Shown: positions 16,842 through 26,000 of the stretch, one piece after another
How positions within the stretch are numbered: position 1 is the first letter of the stretch
How the letters are laid out: each line of letters begins with the position of its first letter
Origin: Gemmatimonadaceae bacterium
GTDB taxonomy: Bacteria; Gemmatimonadota; Gemmatimonadetes; Gemmatimonadales; Gemmatimonadaceae
Direction: 5' to 3'
NCBI GenBank assembly: GCA_022843265.1
Contig: JALHNZ010000008.1
Location: 38,095-102,094, forward strand
DNA: 64,000 nucleotides
Program-made: the position numbers and the translations under genes
The notes under the pieces: model-generated
Told to the model about the DNA's origin: nothing
The model's database searches: none
What the model saw: the letters and a program-made list of their open reading frames with translations, nothing else

Positions 16842-17447
16842 ATGCTTCCGTTAAATAACTACCATGTCCGCCGCTTCGAAGAGTCCGACGCCCCTTCGCT
16901 GTATGCAGCAGTCGAAGCGTCGCTTGAGGAGCTGGTAGACTGGATGCCGTGGTGTCGGCGAGACTACGCGCTTGCCGACGCACGCGCGTGGATTGATTTC
17001 ACGCAGAAGGCGTGGTCCGAGAAGACCGAGTTTCCGCTCGGCATCTTTGAGACGAGTACTGGCTCCGTCGTTGGTGGTACGGGCATCAATCAGATCAACA
17101 CCGCGTGCCGCAGTGGCAACATTGGATATTGGGTCAGCACGCCGCACACCGGCCGTGGCGTTGCCCGTTACGCCGCCCTGCAGGCTGCCCTTATCGGCTT
17201 CGGCGAGCTTGGTCTCACTCGGTTAGAGATCGTCACATTACCCCACAATGTGGCCAGTCAACGCGTTGCCGTTTCACTTGGCGCGACGCGCGAGTGTGAG
17301 GCGAGAAATCGTTTGTACTTTCATGGCACGCCGCACGATGCCGTGGTGTTCTCGCTGATTCCGGAAGACGTTGCTGCAGGAATCAAAACACCCGCGCTGC
17401 CAACAGCACCACCACCACCGGGATCAACGCCGCGAAGAACAAGTTGA
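16842..17447 (+). CDS. RimJ/RimL-type GNAT acetyltransferase
   Basis: A 201-residue N-acetyltransferase. VRRFEESDAPSLYAAVEASLEELVDWMPWCRRDYAL is the typical RimJ/L N-terminus; the acetyl-CoA region reads GNIGYWVSTPHTGRGVARYAALQAALIGFGELGLTRLEIVTLPHNVASQRVAVSLGAT. It should acetylate an alpha-amine of a protein or a small molecule. The last 21 residues (Pro-rich TPALPTAPPPPGSTPRRTS) are encoded inside the 3' end of the opposing transporter gene and look non-native, suggesting that the original stop was lost. Confidence 0.85.
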   Translation: MLPLNNYHVRRFEESDAPSLYAAVEASLEELVDWMPWCRRDYALADARAWIDFTQKAWSEKTEFPLGIFETSTGSVVGGTGINQINTACRSGNIGYWVSTPHTGRGVARYAALQAALIGFGELGLTRLEIVTLPHNVASQRVAVSLGATRECEARNRLYFHGTPHDAVVFSLIPEDVAAGIKTPALPTAPPPPGSTPRRTS

Positions 17448-18894
17448 GCCAGAGCCCCGCTGTTGCCATCTGCGGGATACTCAGTTTCCCCGTGCCATAC
17501 ACGATCGCATTCGGCGGTGTCGCAACCGGGAGCATGAATGCACAGCTGGCCGCGAGCGCCGTCGGTAGCGCAAGCAACAGCGGATCGGCGCCAATGCCGA
17601 TGGCCAGCGCCGCGACAACGGGCAGGAACGCTGCTGCACTCGCCGTGTTGCTCGTGAGCTCGGTGAGAAAAATCATCACCAGCGTGATGATGACGATGAC
17701 GGCGAAAGTCGGCCAACCCGACAATACGCCGAGCGCGAGTCCGATCCACTCAGCGAGCCCCGTGCGTTGAATCGCTGCTGCGAGTGAGAGTCCGCCACCA
17801 AAGAGGATTAACACGGACCACGGAAGTCGCTCTGCCTGTCGCCACGTGAGCGCTACGCTCAGCGGACGCCACCCGAGCGGCACGGCAAACATCAGCAACG
17901 CACCGGTAATCGCGATGCCCGCGTCTGAAATGGCCGGCACCCAGCGTTCGAGCAATGGCCGCACCACCCACGCGGTTGCCGTGAGTGCAGTGATCGTTCC
18001 CACCGTCCACTCGGCGCGCGAAATACGGCCGAGTTGCGCGGTCTCCGCGCGGATCATTGCGGCACCACCGGCGATGTGTTCGTTGCCCACTGGATGCAGC
18101 CATCGCGTGAGCACGAACCACGCGAACGGGAGTCCGATCACGACGATCGGAACGCCAACAAACATCCACTCAAGGAATCCGATTCGCACGTCGAAGGAAT
18201 CGGACATGAAGCCCGCGAGCAATGCATTGGGCGGAGAACCGATCAGCGTACCCATGCCGCCGATGTTGCCCGCGTACGCAATGCCGAGCAATAACGCGAC
18301 TTCGAATGCTGTTGCGGGTGTGCTTTCGTTAGCCGACGAACCTGCCGCAACGTTTGCGGCGCGCGCCAACGCGATTACAGACGTCGCCATAGGAAGCATC
18401 ATCACGACTGTCGCCGAGTTGCTGACCCACATGCTGATCGCGCCCGTCGCGAGCATGAATCCAAGGATCAAATTCGCCGGCCGCGTGCCTACCACCGCAA
18501 GGATTGCCAGCGCGAGGCGACGGTGCAGCCCGCAGGCCTCAAGCGCCATTGCAATCAGGAAGCCGCCCAGAAACAGATAGATCACCGGATTCGCGAAGGG
18601 CGTTGTTGTCTCGCTGATGGACGCGACATCGAGCAGCGGGAAAAGCACGATCGGTGCGAGCGCGGTGGCCGCGATCGGCAGCGCCTCGCTGATCCACCAC
18701 GTGGCCATCAGCGCAGCAACGGCGGCGGTGCGCCAGGCTTCGAGCGACATGCCCTCTGGTGGCGCGAGCAGCAGCATCGCGACAAAAACAATGGGACCGG
18801 CAATGAGTCCGACGCGCGCGCGGGTGTCCGAGGGGGATTGCTCGGCGGCGGGCGGCGCGGGGCTGGTGGCTGGGGGGAGATGCCGAGGTGCCAC
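17383..18894 (-). CDS. DASS/SLC13-family sodium:anion (dicarboxylate) transporter
   Basis: A 503-residue inner-membrane protein with about 11-12 hydrophobic segments. Both SNT-type substrate/sodium motifs are visible: MWVSNSATVVMMLP near residue 158 and LTSNTASAAAFLPV near residue 415, together with the YAGNIGGMGTLIGSPPNA loop and the VATPPNAIVYGTGK stretch. Members import citrate, succinate, sulfate or similar anions with sodium. The N-terminal 25 residues are hydrophilic and Pro/Ala-rich. Tail-to-tail overlap of 65 bp with the GNAT gene. Substrate uncertain. Confidence 0.87.
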   Translation of the reverse strand: MAPRHLPPATSPAPPAAEQSPSDTRARVGLIAGPIVFVAMLLLAPPEGMSLEAWRTAAVAALMATWWISEALPIAATALAPIVLFPLLDVASISETTTPFANPVIYLFLGGFLIAMALEACGLHRRLALAILAVVGTRPANLILGFMLATGAISMWVSNSATVVMMLPMATSVIALARAANVAAGSSANESTPATAFEVALLLGIAYAGNIGGMGTLIGSPPNALLAGFMSDSFDVRIGFLEWMFVGVPIVVIGLPFAWFVLTRWLHPVGNEHIAGGAAMIRAETAQLGRISRAEWTVGTITALTATAWVVRPLLERWVPAISDAGIAITGALLMFAVPLGWRPLSVALTWRQAERLPWSVLILFGGGLSLAAAIQRTGLAEWIGLALGVLSGWPTFAVIVIITLVMIFLTELTSNTASAAAFLPVVAALAIGIGADPLLLALPTALAASCAFMLPVATPPNAIVYGTGKLSIPQMATAGLWLNLFFAALIPVVVVLLAARVF

Positions 18895-19079
18895 GGCAAT
18901 TGCCTATTGTGAGTGGAGAGGATCGTCTCTCGCGAGGCGGGTCTGCGTTGAAGGTACTCATTCACTGACGCGATGCGGCTGTCTTTGTTCGGATAACCGC
19001 AGTGGAGCGCTTCGCCGTGGCACTTGCACGGCACTGCACACGGCTTCACCTTCGCCTGACTCCATCCGCCGAGGCCAGC

Positions 19080-20204
19080 ATGCACCGTGTTGTCCCCCTC
19101 TTCATGCTTACGCTCGCGCTCGCCGCCTGCAGCGACGACACCCCTGTCGTCGAACAAACACCGCAGTGGACGCTGCGCGAAACGCTGCGCATCGGCTCGG
19201 GCGATGAAGGACCCACGTCGTTCTCCTGGGTGAAAGGCATCGCCGAAGGCGCCGATGGACGGATCTACATTTACGAACACAGCACGCAGGACATTCGTGT
19301 GTTCAACGCCGACGGCAGCTTTGATCGTACCATCGGCCGCCGCGGCGCGGGGCCGGGCGAGCTGGCGAACGCGGAAGGCATTGTGTTTGCGAGCGACGGC
19401 ACGCTGTGGGTGAGCGATGCGTCGAACGGGCGCTTCTCGCGATTTGACGCGGATGGCAAATCGCTCGAGAGCTGGTCGATGACGTTCTGCTCATCGCAAG
19501 GCACATGGGCGCCGTTCGTGACGGCCAATGGCATTGTCGATGACGATTGCATACCGGGTGTGGACCCCTACAAAATCGTGCGCTACCGCATGGATCGCAG
19601 CGGCGTAGACTCACTTGGTATGATTGCCGAATGTGGCACGCAAGCGCTCAATGAAGCAGCCACGTGGATCACGAAGGTCGGGACCGCGACCAGCTACCGC
19701 CCAATCCCGTGGGCACCACGCCAAGCGAGCGCGTACGACGCGACGGGTGCCACGTGGTGTGCACCGTCCACGGGGCGATACGAACTGCTGCGCATTGCAC
19801 TCGGCGGTGCCGATACCGTGCGTGTAACGCGCGACATTGCCGCGCTGCCTGTGAACGCCGCCGAACGCGATTCGGCAATCGCACTGATTGAATCACGCGG
19901 GCCCACAGGGCTCGATTTTTCGCGCATTCCGTCTGTCAAACCGTCGATTCATCGACTGACCATCGATGATCAGAATCGCCTTTGGGTGCGGCGCGATCGC
20001 GCCGAGGGCGGAGTAGTGTTTGACATCATTGCGCTCGATGGGACGCTTGTGGCTTCGGCTGCGCTGAACGGCGTGCGCACACCCATATGGTCGCCGTTTG
20101 TTGTGCGTGGTGATGTGGTGCTGCTCGTGATCACGGATGACGATGATGTGCCGCAGGTGGGGCGGTTTGTGATTGAGCGGGATGTGAGCGCGTCCACTAA
20201 ATGA
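19080..20204 (+). CDS. lipoprotein with 6-bladed beta-propeller (NHL-like)
   Basis: The ATG at 19080 gives a short lipoprotein signal with lipobox LALAAC near residue 17-18. The body is a 374-residue propeller with repeats such as IAEGADGRIYIYEHSTQDIRVFNADGSFDRTIGRRGAGPGEL, then IVFASDGTLWVSDASNGRFSRFDADGK and LTIDDQNRLWVRRDRA. The RIGRRGxGPGEL signature is typical of the 6-bladed propeller family common in Bacteroidota and Gemmatimonadota. It probably binds a ligand at the outer membrane; no enzyme motif is visible. Its stop overlaps the convergent neighbour by 8 bp. Confidence 0.8.
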   Translation: MHRVVPLFMLTLALAACSDDTPVVEQTPQWTLRETLRIGSGDEGPTSFSWVKGIAEGADGRIYIYEHSTQDIRVFNADGSFDRTIGRRGAGPGELANAEGIVFASDGTLWVSDASNGRFSRFDADGKSLESWSMTFCSSQGTWAPFVTANGIVDDDCIPGVDPYKIVRYRMDRSGVDSLGMIAECGTQALNEAATWITKVGTATSYRPIPWAPRQASAYDATGATWCAPSTGRYELLRIALGGADTVRVTRDIAALPVNAAERDSAIALIESRGPTGLDFSRIPSVKPSIHRLTIDDQNRLWVRRDRAEGGVVFDIIALDGTLVASAALNGVRTPIWSPFVVRGDVVLLVITDDDDVPQVGRFVIERDVSASTK

Positions 20205-21012
20205 TGAGGTCGCCTCTCGCCGTCTGCATTGATGGCACGGCGCCCGGTGCGCGTATGCGAGTGATGACCGGCAACAGTGTGAGCGGTAGCAGCGCGTGCG
20301 GCAGGCGCACCACAACTTCACCCAACGCGCCCGGTCCGTAGGCGATCACGCGCAGCAGTGCGGTAAAGAGTCCCCAGAACGCCATCCAGAAGACAACAGC
20401 CCGTGAGCGCGTGAACAGCAGCGCGATCGCCGCGGCGATATCAACCGCTCCAACAATCGTGAGCAGGCGCTCAACGGTGGCTTGCGTCCAGCGGATATCA
20501 AGCAGTTCACGCGCCGAGGTGATGGTGAGATCGACAAACCACGGGTGGGCACGAATCGCTTCGGTACCGTGCACCACAAACACGATTGCCGTGGCGAGGC
20601 GAACAATCCACCAGGCATTGGCTTCGCGCGCCCGCGTGCTGTCTGAGTCACGCGATCCGAAACTGACGAGTAATAGCGAGAGCGGCGCGGCAATGCGCAT
20701 GGCGTGCGCTGGCATGGCCCACGCGCTGAACGGATACCCGCCCTGGTCCTGCGACGCCCACGCCAACACGCCAACAGGCACGAGAATCAATGCGGCGGCC
20801 ACAACGCGCGCGCGCGCAAACCACAATGCTGGAACGCTCGCCACCAGCAGCCACGCGAGTGTCAGCTCGACAGATCGCGATTGTGCGTGCGCGAGTTCCT
20901 CGTTCATGAACAAGCGCGAACCAATGGCCGTACCGGAGCGCAGCAGCATGGCTGAACCGAGCGCCACACAGGATGTGGCAGCCAGGAGCAATCGCTGCTG
21001 CGTGTGGGTCAC
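20197..21012 (-). CDS. integral membrane protein, 271 aa, unknown function
   Basis: About seven hydrophobic segments, e.g. LLLAATSCVALGSAMLL, LTLAWLLVASVPALWFA, RVVAAALILVPVGVLAWA, IAAPLSLLLVSFGS, IVRLATAIVFVVHGTEAI, AVDIAAAIALLFTRSRAVVFWMAFWGLFTALLRV and LLPLTLLPVITRI. VHGTEAIRAHPWFVDL resembles DoxX-like or quinol-interacting membrane proteins, but this is weak. Its start overlaps the stop of the upstream phosphoesterase gene by 4 bp, so the two are cotranscribed and translationally coupled. Confidence 0.65.
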   Translation of the reverse strand: MTHTQQRLLLAATSCVALGSAMLLRSGTAIGSRLFMNEELAHAQSRSVELTLAWLLVASVPALWFARARVVAAALILVPVGVLAWASQDQGGYPFSAWAMPAHAMRIAAPLSLLLVSFGSRDSDSTRAREANAWWIVRLATAIVFVVHGTEAIRAHPWFVDLTITSARELLDIRWTQATVERLLTIVGAVDIAAAIALLFTRSRAVVFWMAFWGLFTALLRVIAYGPGALGEVVVRLPHALLPLTLLPVITRIRAPGAVPSMQTARGDLII

Positions 21013-22304
21013 AGACGCGGCGCTCGCGAGTAGTCGTCGAGTACGACCCCATCAATGCCGATGGCACGCGCGCGCAACTGCGCGGAGTCCACAGATACAA
21101 TCCAGACGTGATGGGCGCTGGCCGTCATCCCGGGTGATTTGAGAAACCAGCGCGCTGAATCGGGAACGCGCTGCGGCACGCCCAGTCCGCCCTCACCAAT
21201 GTAGACCACGCCGTCTTTGGCCGGCTTGAAATTGCGAATGGGAACCGTACGCTTGAGCGCGTGTCCGTCTGATTCCAGTGCGAGATCGAGCCCGTACTTG
21301 TCAAACAGGGGCGACCACGTTTCGCGAACGCGCGCGAACTCGAGTGCCGTGAACTCCTTCACGGCCGGATACGCCGGGCGATGATATTGCGCCATGATCC
21401 AGCGCTTCGCGGGCCGCAGTTCCTGCAACTGCTCTTCAAGCCACTCACTCTGATCACCGGCCACACTGATTTCCGTGTTGAGCGTGATCAATGACAGTTG
21501 CGACCCAAGATTCGTGGTGAAGTAGTAGCCGTAGCTCAACTCATCAGTGATATCACCGAGCCAGAAGTGTTCGTTGAAGCCAACGCCTTCGTCGTGATTA
21601 CCGCGGGCGACGATGAACGGTAAAATGCGTCCATCTTCCGTACGCAGCAGCTCGTTGTCCTCAAACCACCAGAACAAGTGGCGCCAGTCGGCCGTGGTCC
21701 CCCAATCAGCACCATGCGCGAGCGCGATGATGTCTGGGTTCTCAGCCAGCAGCTGCGCCATGCGCTTGTTCATGTTCTGCCGATCCACGTGCGGTGTGCG
21801 CCCCGCGTATCGCGGTTGCGGACCACCCATGCGTGAGTCACCGCCGGAGAGCAGCGTGATGGGGCGATCGTCATTCGGCGCGGTGATAAACCAGCGCTCG
21901 TCAGTCAGTTCGCCGTCGCTCTCCACGGCCACGTACACCTTGGTAGCCGGCCGCAGCCCGGTGATTTCCGCGTGATGATACCAACCGGCTGGCACGCCTT
22001 CCTTTAGGTCTTCGGCGCGCAGCGTGGCCGTGCCGTTGCGCACGGCTGGCGCGGACATGGCGTACGCCCTCTGGCCGTCGCCACGGCTCACCGTGTCGTA
22101 GCGAACAATATTCTGGCGCGTTTCCGCCATCGTGGTCCAGGAAATGATCGCATGCGCTGACGGGTCTTCCGTCCAGATCACGCGCACATGGCGCGGTGAG
22201 GGGCTAGCCGATGTGCCCTGGGGCTGCGCGGACTTGGGCGGCGCAGACTCAGTTCGGCACGATGTGAGTACGAACAGTGCGGCCGCGAGATACAGGGAAC
22301 GCAT
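21009..22304 (-). CDS. metallophosphoesterase lipoprotein (purple acid phosphatase-like)
   Basis: A 431-residue protein; ATG 22304 starts a lipoprotein signal with LFVLTSC. An N-terminal fibronectin-like domain (VRVIWTEDPSAHAIISWTT ... AEITGLRPATKVYVAV) precedes the calcineurin-like phosphoesterase core with its five blocks: GGDSRMG, AHGADWG, ARGNHDEG, AQYHRPA and ESDGHALK. The last block has GHAL instead of the usual GHVH, so one metal ligand differs. It likely hydrolyses phosphate esters at the cell surface. It heads a two-gene unit with the membrane protein at 20197-21012. Confidence 0.82.
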   Translation of the reverse strand: MRSLYLAAALFVLTSCRTESAPPKSAQPQGTSASPSPRHVRVIWTEDPSAHAIISWTTMAETRQNIVRYDTVSRGDGQRAYAMSAPAVRNGTATLRAEDLKEGVPAGWYHHAEITGLRPATKVYVAVESDGELTDERWFITAPNDDRPITLLSGGDSRMGGPQPRYAGRTPHVDRQNMNKRMAQLLAENPDIIALAHGADWGTTADWRHLFWWFEDNELLRTEDGRILPFIVARGNHDEGVGFNEHFWLGDITDELSYGYYFTTNLGSQLSLITLNTEISVAGDQSEWLEEQLQELRPAKRWIMAQYHRPAYPAVKEFTALEFARVRETWSPLFDKYGLDLALESDGHALKRTVPIRNFKPAKDGVVYIGEGGLGVPQRVPDSARWFLKSPGMTASAHHVWIVSVDSAQLRARAIGIDGVVLDDYSRAPRL

Positions 22305-22511
22305 AGTGGTGACGTTGAGGTGGAACATGACAGAACATTAGCGCGCGCCGCGCGAAGGTCTATCGGATTGTTACAGGAGCGGTGGCCAGCTGCCAGCTCT
22401 CTCTTGCGAAGGTCAGCGCAGAGCGGTTTGATCACAAGGGTGCGCATCGCGATTGGTTTCTGAGCGGGGCGCAGCGAGCTGTAACGTCCCCCTCCCCCCA
22501 CCTGTATCGCC

Positions 22512-23687
22512 ATGCAACGACGCGACGCTCTCCGTGCTCTCGCCACCACCGTGCTCGGCGTTGTGGCGGCGCCGGCCGTTCTCCGCGGACGTTATCAACT
22601 CTTTGCGCACAGTAGCGCGCAGTACTCCGCGCGTACGATCACACTCATGCGCGAGAGCACGGTCATTGACATGCTCTGTCAGTTTGCGTTTGACGATTTT
22701 CGAAACACGAACGCACCGCTTGCGCAGCGCTGGAAACGCGATCCGTCGTCATTTACCGCAGAACACTTTGCCACGTTTCGCGATTCAGGCGTGAATATTC
22801 TGGCACTCGGCAGCGGCGCCGGTACGTACGAAGGCATGCTGCGACATCTCGCCGAGTGGAATGGATTTGTCGCGTCGCACAGCGACTGGTTTACGCGCAT
22901 CGATGAAGCGCGCGACATTGCGCGCATTCGTGAGTCGGGCAAGATCGGCATTCTCATGTCCACGCAAACGTCGGATCACTTTCGTACTGCGTTAGACGTG
23001 GACAGCTTCTACGCACTTGGCCAGCGTGTGTCGCAGCTGACATACAACATGCAGAGTCGCACGGGTGCGGGGTTTCTTGAGAATCGTGACAGCGGACTGA
23101 CAGCATTTGGCGCCGAGATCATCACACGCATGGAGCAGGTGGGTATGGTGGTCGATCTCTCGCACTGCGGCGATCAGACCACGCTTGATGCCCTGGAGGC
23201 CGCGAAAAAGCCGCCGATCTTCACGCATGCCTCGGCCCGTGCGCTGCTCGACAACTGCGCGCGCTGCAAGACCGACGACATGCTACGCAAGCTGGCCGCG
23301 AAAGGCGGTGTGGTGGGTGTGCCCATGATTCGCTTCATGATTCGCAGCGCGCCTCCGGTGACGGTGGAACACGTGGCAGATCATGTGGAGCATCTGATCA
23401 AGCTGATGGGCGCCGAACACGTTGGTGTGGGCAGCGATCTTGATATGGCTGGTTTGGCCAACCCCATGCGCAACGATGGCGACGGCGTGCCGAGCAATCA
23501 GCCGAATTTTTCGCGCTACAACGCGTACTTCGCCGAGAATGGTGGTGCGCATGTGGATGGTCTGGATCATCCCAAGCGTTTGTTTGATCTGACAGAAGCG
23601 CTGGTGCGCCGACGTCATTCGGATGAGACGATCCGGTTGGTGCTGGGCGGAAGTTTTGCGCGCGTGCTTTCGGCGGCGTGGACGTGA
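22512..23687 (+). CDS. M19 membrane-dipeptidase-like protein with altered metal site
   Basis: A 391-residue protein with a Tat-like or Sec-like leader (QRRDALRALATTVLGVVAAPAVL). The M19 fold is clear: SQLTYNMQSRTGAGFLENRDSGLTAFG, VVDLSHCGDQTTLDAL, PPIFTHASARAL and HVGVGSDLDM. However, the first zinc motif (normally DGHxD) reads IDMLCQF, and the bridging-Glu position (usually ...EG) is Gln in LMSTQTSDHF. Two His and the late Asp remain. It therefore belongs to a divergent M19 clade that may bind one metal or act on other substrates. It overlaps the next gene. Confidence 0.78.
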   Translation: MQRRDALRALATTVLGVVAAPAVLRGRYQLFAHSSAQYSARTITLMRESTVIDMLCQFAFDDFRNTNAPLAQRWKRDPSSFTAEHFATFRDSGVNILALGSGAGTYEGMLRHLAEWNGFVASHSDWFTRIDEARDIARIRESGKIGILMSTQTSDHFRTALDVDSFYALGQRVSQLTYNMQSRTGAGFLENRDSGLTAFGAEIITRMEQVGMVVDLSHCGDQTTLDALEAAKKPPIFTHASARALLDNCARCKTDDMLRKLAAKGGVVGVPMIRFMIRSAPPVTVEHVADHVEHLIKLMGAEHVGVGSDLDMAGLANPMRNDGDGVPSNQPNFSRYNAYFAENGGAHVDGLDHPKRLFDLTEALVRRRHSDETIRLVLGGSFARVLSAAWT

Positions 23688-25012
23688 GCGCGTACGCCGC
23701 TGCGCGGTGTGCGGTGTTTCGAGCAGCCTGTGGCGCAGTGCCTGGTGCCGCGTTGGTCGTCGCGTCTTTCATCGCGATTGGGACTGCCGCGCACGCGCAG
23801 CGCGCAACAGCGCATGATGCTTCATCTCGTGTGCTGGTGATTGATTCGGTGCGGGTGGTAGATGTTGCGGCCGCGCGTACGGGCGCCCTTCAGCGCATCG
23901 TGATTCGTGGTGATATGATTGCCGCTGTCACCAACCTCGATGCACCGCTGCCCGCAACGGTGGATGTCTTGCTGAACGCGCGCGGTGCGTACGCGATTCC
24001 CGGCTTGGTGGATCATCACGTGCATCTCGTGCCTCGACAAGCGTCCGCGCTTGAGCGCGCAGCGCGCGGTGGTGTGACGCTGGTGAACAGCATGGCGGGT
24101 GACGCACGCGTGGCGGGTGAGTACGCGCGGCAGGTCATCACGAAGGAGTTGGCCGCCCCTGAGATTGTGTACGCGAGTGTGCTGGCCGGACCGGGATTTT
24201 TTATCGACCCACGTTTTCGCGGCGCTGGCGTTGGCTTTGCGCCAGGCACCGCGCCATGGGCGCAGGCAATGACCGACACCACGGATCTGGTGCGCGCCGT
24301 AGCGAGAGCGCGCGGATCAGGTGCGGAGGTGCTCAAACTTTACGCGATGTTGGATAGCACACTGGCCGCGCGCATTACGAACGAGGCACACGTGCAGGGC
24401 ATGCGCGTGGTCGCGCATGGTACGGTGTTTCCCGCGCGGCCACTGCAGTTGGTGCAATCGGGTGTGGATGTGCTCACACACGTGCCGTATCTGTCATGGC
24501 AGGGCGCGCCGAGTGTGCAGGCCGATGATGCGTTCAAGCGCGCAGAAGGCCCGTACGCATCGGTCGCCGTGGACGGTGCGCAGATAACGACGCTCGTTGA
24601 CGCGATGGTGAAAGCGGGCACGGCGCTCGAGCCTACGCTGTATGTGTTTCTGGCGCGCGAATCGCCGGCGGTGATGCGTGCGTGGTCACTCGCCCTTACA
24701 CGGCGCGCGCACGAGCGTGGTGTGCCGATTGTTTCGGGCACAGACAATCTGATTGGCTCCGACACCGCTGCACTGCCGAACATTCACGCCGAGCTGGCGT
24801 ATCTCGTGGAGGCCGGCTTGTCACCGGCGGCAGCGTTGGCAACGGCCACAACAGTGCCAGCGCGCGTGATGGGTCGTTCCACTACACACGGTGCAGTTGC
24901 CACGGGCTTTGTCGCGGACCTGTTGCTGCTCGACGCGAATCCGCTGGAAGACATTGGCGCGACGCGCAAAATTCGTAATGTTGTGCTGCGCGGGCGGGTG
25001 CTTGGGCGGTAA
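23684..25012 (+). CDS. exported amidohydrolase-family protein
   Basis: A 442-residue protein; GTG 23684 overlaps the M19 stop as GTGA (GTG 23678 is an alternative). A hydrophobic leader (GAALVVASFIAIGTAAHAQ) is followed by the amidohydrolase superfamily fold: VLVIDSVRVVDVAAART, the metal HxH in GLVDHHVHLVP, Lys in EVLKLYAMLD, His in RVVAHGTVFP and Asp in VSGTDNLIGSD. The C-terminal MGRSTTHGAVATGFVADLLLLDANPLEDI is characteristic of imidazolonepropionase/prolidase-like enzymes. It is probably a secreted peptidase or lactonase-type hydrolase cotranscribed with the M19 gene. Confidence 0.82.
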   Translation: MSAYAAARCAVFRAACGAVPGAALVVASFIAIGTAAHAQRATAHDASSRVLVIDSVRVVDVAAARTGALQRIVIRGDMIAAVTNLDAPLPATVDVLLNARGAYAIPGLVDHHVHLVPRQASALERAARGGVTLVNSMAGDARVAGEYARQVITKELAAPEIVYASVLAGPGFFIDPRFRGAGVGFAPGTAPWAQAMTDTTDLVRAVARARGSGAEVLKLYAMLDSTLAARITNEAHVQGMRVVAHGTVFPARPLQLVQSGVDVLTHVPYLSWQGAPSVQADDAFKRAEGPYASVAVDGAQITTLVDAMVKAGTALEPTLYVFLARESPAVMRAWSLALTRRAHERGVPIVSGTDNLIGSDTAALPNIHAELAYLVEAGLSPAAALATATTVPARVMGRSTTHGAVATGFVADLLLLDANPLEDIGATRKIRNVVLRGRVLGR

Positions 25013-25071
25013 GCGCTGGTCGCGATTTCACGGTTGACACTCACTTGGCGAACATCGCGCCTCTGACACGC

Positions 25072-25437
25072 ATGTCGAACTCCCCACTCGATCGGCTACG
25101 CGAAGTCTGCCTCGCACTGCCCCACACGCACGAAGTCGAAGCGTGGGGCGAGCCAACGTTTCGCGTGAAGAACAAACTCTTTGCGATGTACGCGGCGCCA
25201 ACCAATCATCATGGCGCGGGCCGACATGGCGTGTGGCTCAACTGCGCCGCAGAAAATCAGCGGCAACTCGTGGCAAGTGACCCCACCCGCTATTTCGTGC
25301 CACCGTACGTAGGCAAAAGCGGGTGGGTCGGTGTGTGGATTGATAAACGACCGCGCTGGCGCGAGGTGGAGGAACTCGTGCGTGATGCGTATCGTCGTAC
25401 GGCGCCGAAGCGCGTATTGGCGGAGCTCGACGGTTAA
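25072..25437 (+). CDS. MmcQ/YjbR family protein
   Basis: A 121-residue protein starting at ATG 25072 (SNSPLDRLREVCLALPHTHEVEAWGEPTFRVKNKLFAMY), the standard MmcQ/YjbR opening. RYFVPPYVGKSGWVGVWIDKRPRWREVEELVRDAYRRTAPKRV completes the CyaY-like fold. Family members are small DNA-binding-like proteins of unclear function. Convergent with the RidA gene; the two stop codons overlap. Confidence 0.88.
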   Translation: MSNSPLDRLREVCLALPHTHEVEAWGEPTFRVKNKLFAMYAAPTNHHGAGRHGVWLNCAAENQRQLVASDPTRYFVPPYVGKSGWVGVWIDKRPRWREVEELVRDAYRRTAPKRVLAELDG

Positions 25438-25820
25438 GTCGCGCGACGCGCCAGCAACTCGATCTCCACTCGCGCACCGAGCGGCAAGCCGGCCACGGCG
25501 ACCGTCGTGCGCGCCGGGTATGGTGCAGTAAAACGTGATGCGTACGCACCATTCATGGCCGCGAAGTCGGCCATGTCGATCAAATACACGTTGCACTTCA
25601 CGACATCGTCGAGTGACAAACCGTTGTCCTCGAGCACCGCTTGCAGGTTGTCGAACACACGGTGTGTTTGTGCGGCTACGTCACCGGTGATGAGCGCGCC
25701 CGTTGCGGGATCGATGGGCGTTTGACCTGAGCAGAACAGTTCGGAACCACTCCAGACAGCGTGGGAGTAGGGACCAATCGCGGCGGGTCCGCGCGCGCTC
25801 GTGGCGGCGTTGCGTGGCAT
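25434..25820 (-). CDS. ridA: RidA family 2-iminobutanoate/2-iminopropanoate deaminase
   Basis: A 128-residue protein (ATG 25820). Signature segments: AAIGPYSHAVWSGSELFCSGQTPIDPATG, THRVFDNLQAVLEDNGLSLDDVVKCNVYLIDMADFAAMNGAYASRF, and the catalytic Arg in PARTTVAVAGLPLGARVEIE. RidA hydrolyses reactive enamine/imine products of PLP enzymes such as threonine dehydratase, in the cytoplasm. Full length with the active-site Arg and C-terminal Glu present. A longer upstream frame exists but has no similarity. Confidence 0.92.
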   Translation of the reverse strand: MPRNAATSARGPAAIGPYSHAVWSGSELFCSGQTPIDPATGALITGDVAAQTHRVFDNLQAVLEDNGLSLDDVVKCNVYLIDMADFAAMNGAYASRFTAPYPARTTVAVAGLPLGARVEIELLARRAT

Positions 25821-26000
25821 GATGTCAGGTGTGAAGTGGTGAAGGGAAGACGTTCGCCTAGTGTACGCGATTGCGGCGTGATGTGCGAGGCGGGGGAACT
25901 CATTATCGAACGGCGGACTAGTCGGGGCAGTCCACCGCGTGCGTCCGGCCACGCGTTCTCGGCGCAACTACTCCCTTCGCGAACTGCAGGAGTTCAGAAT

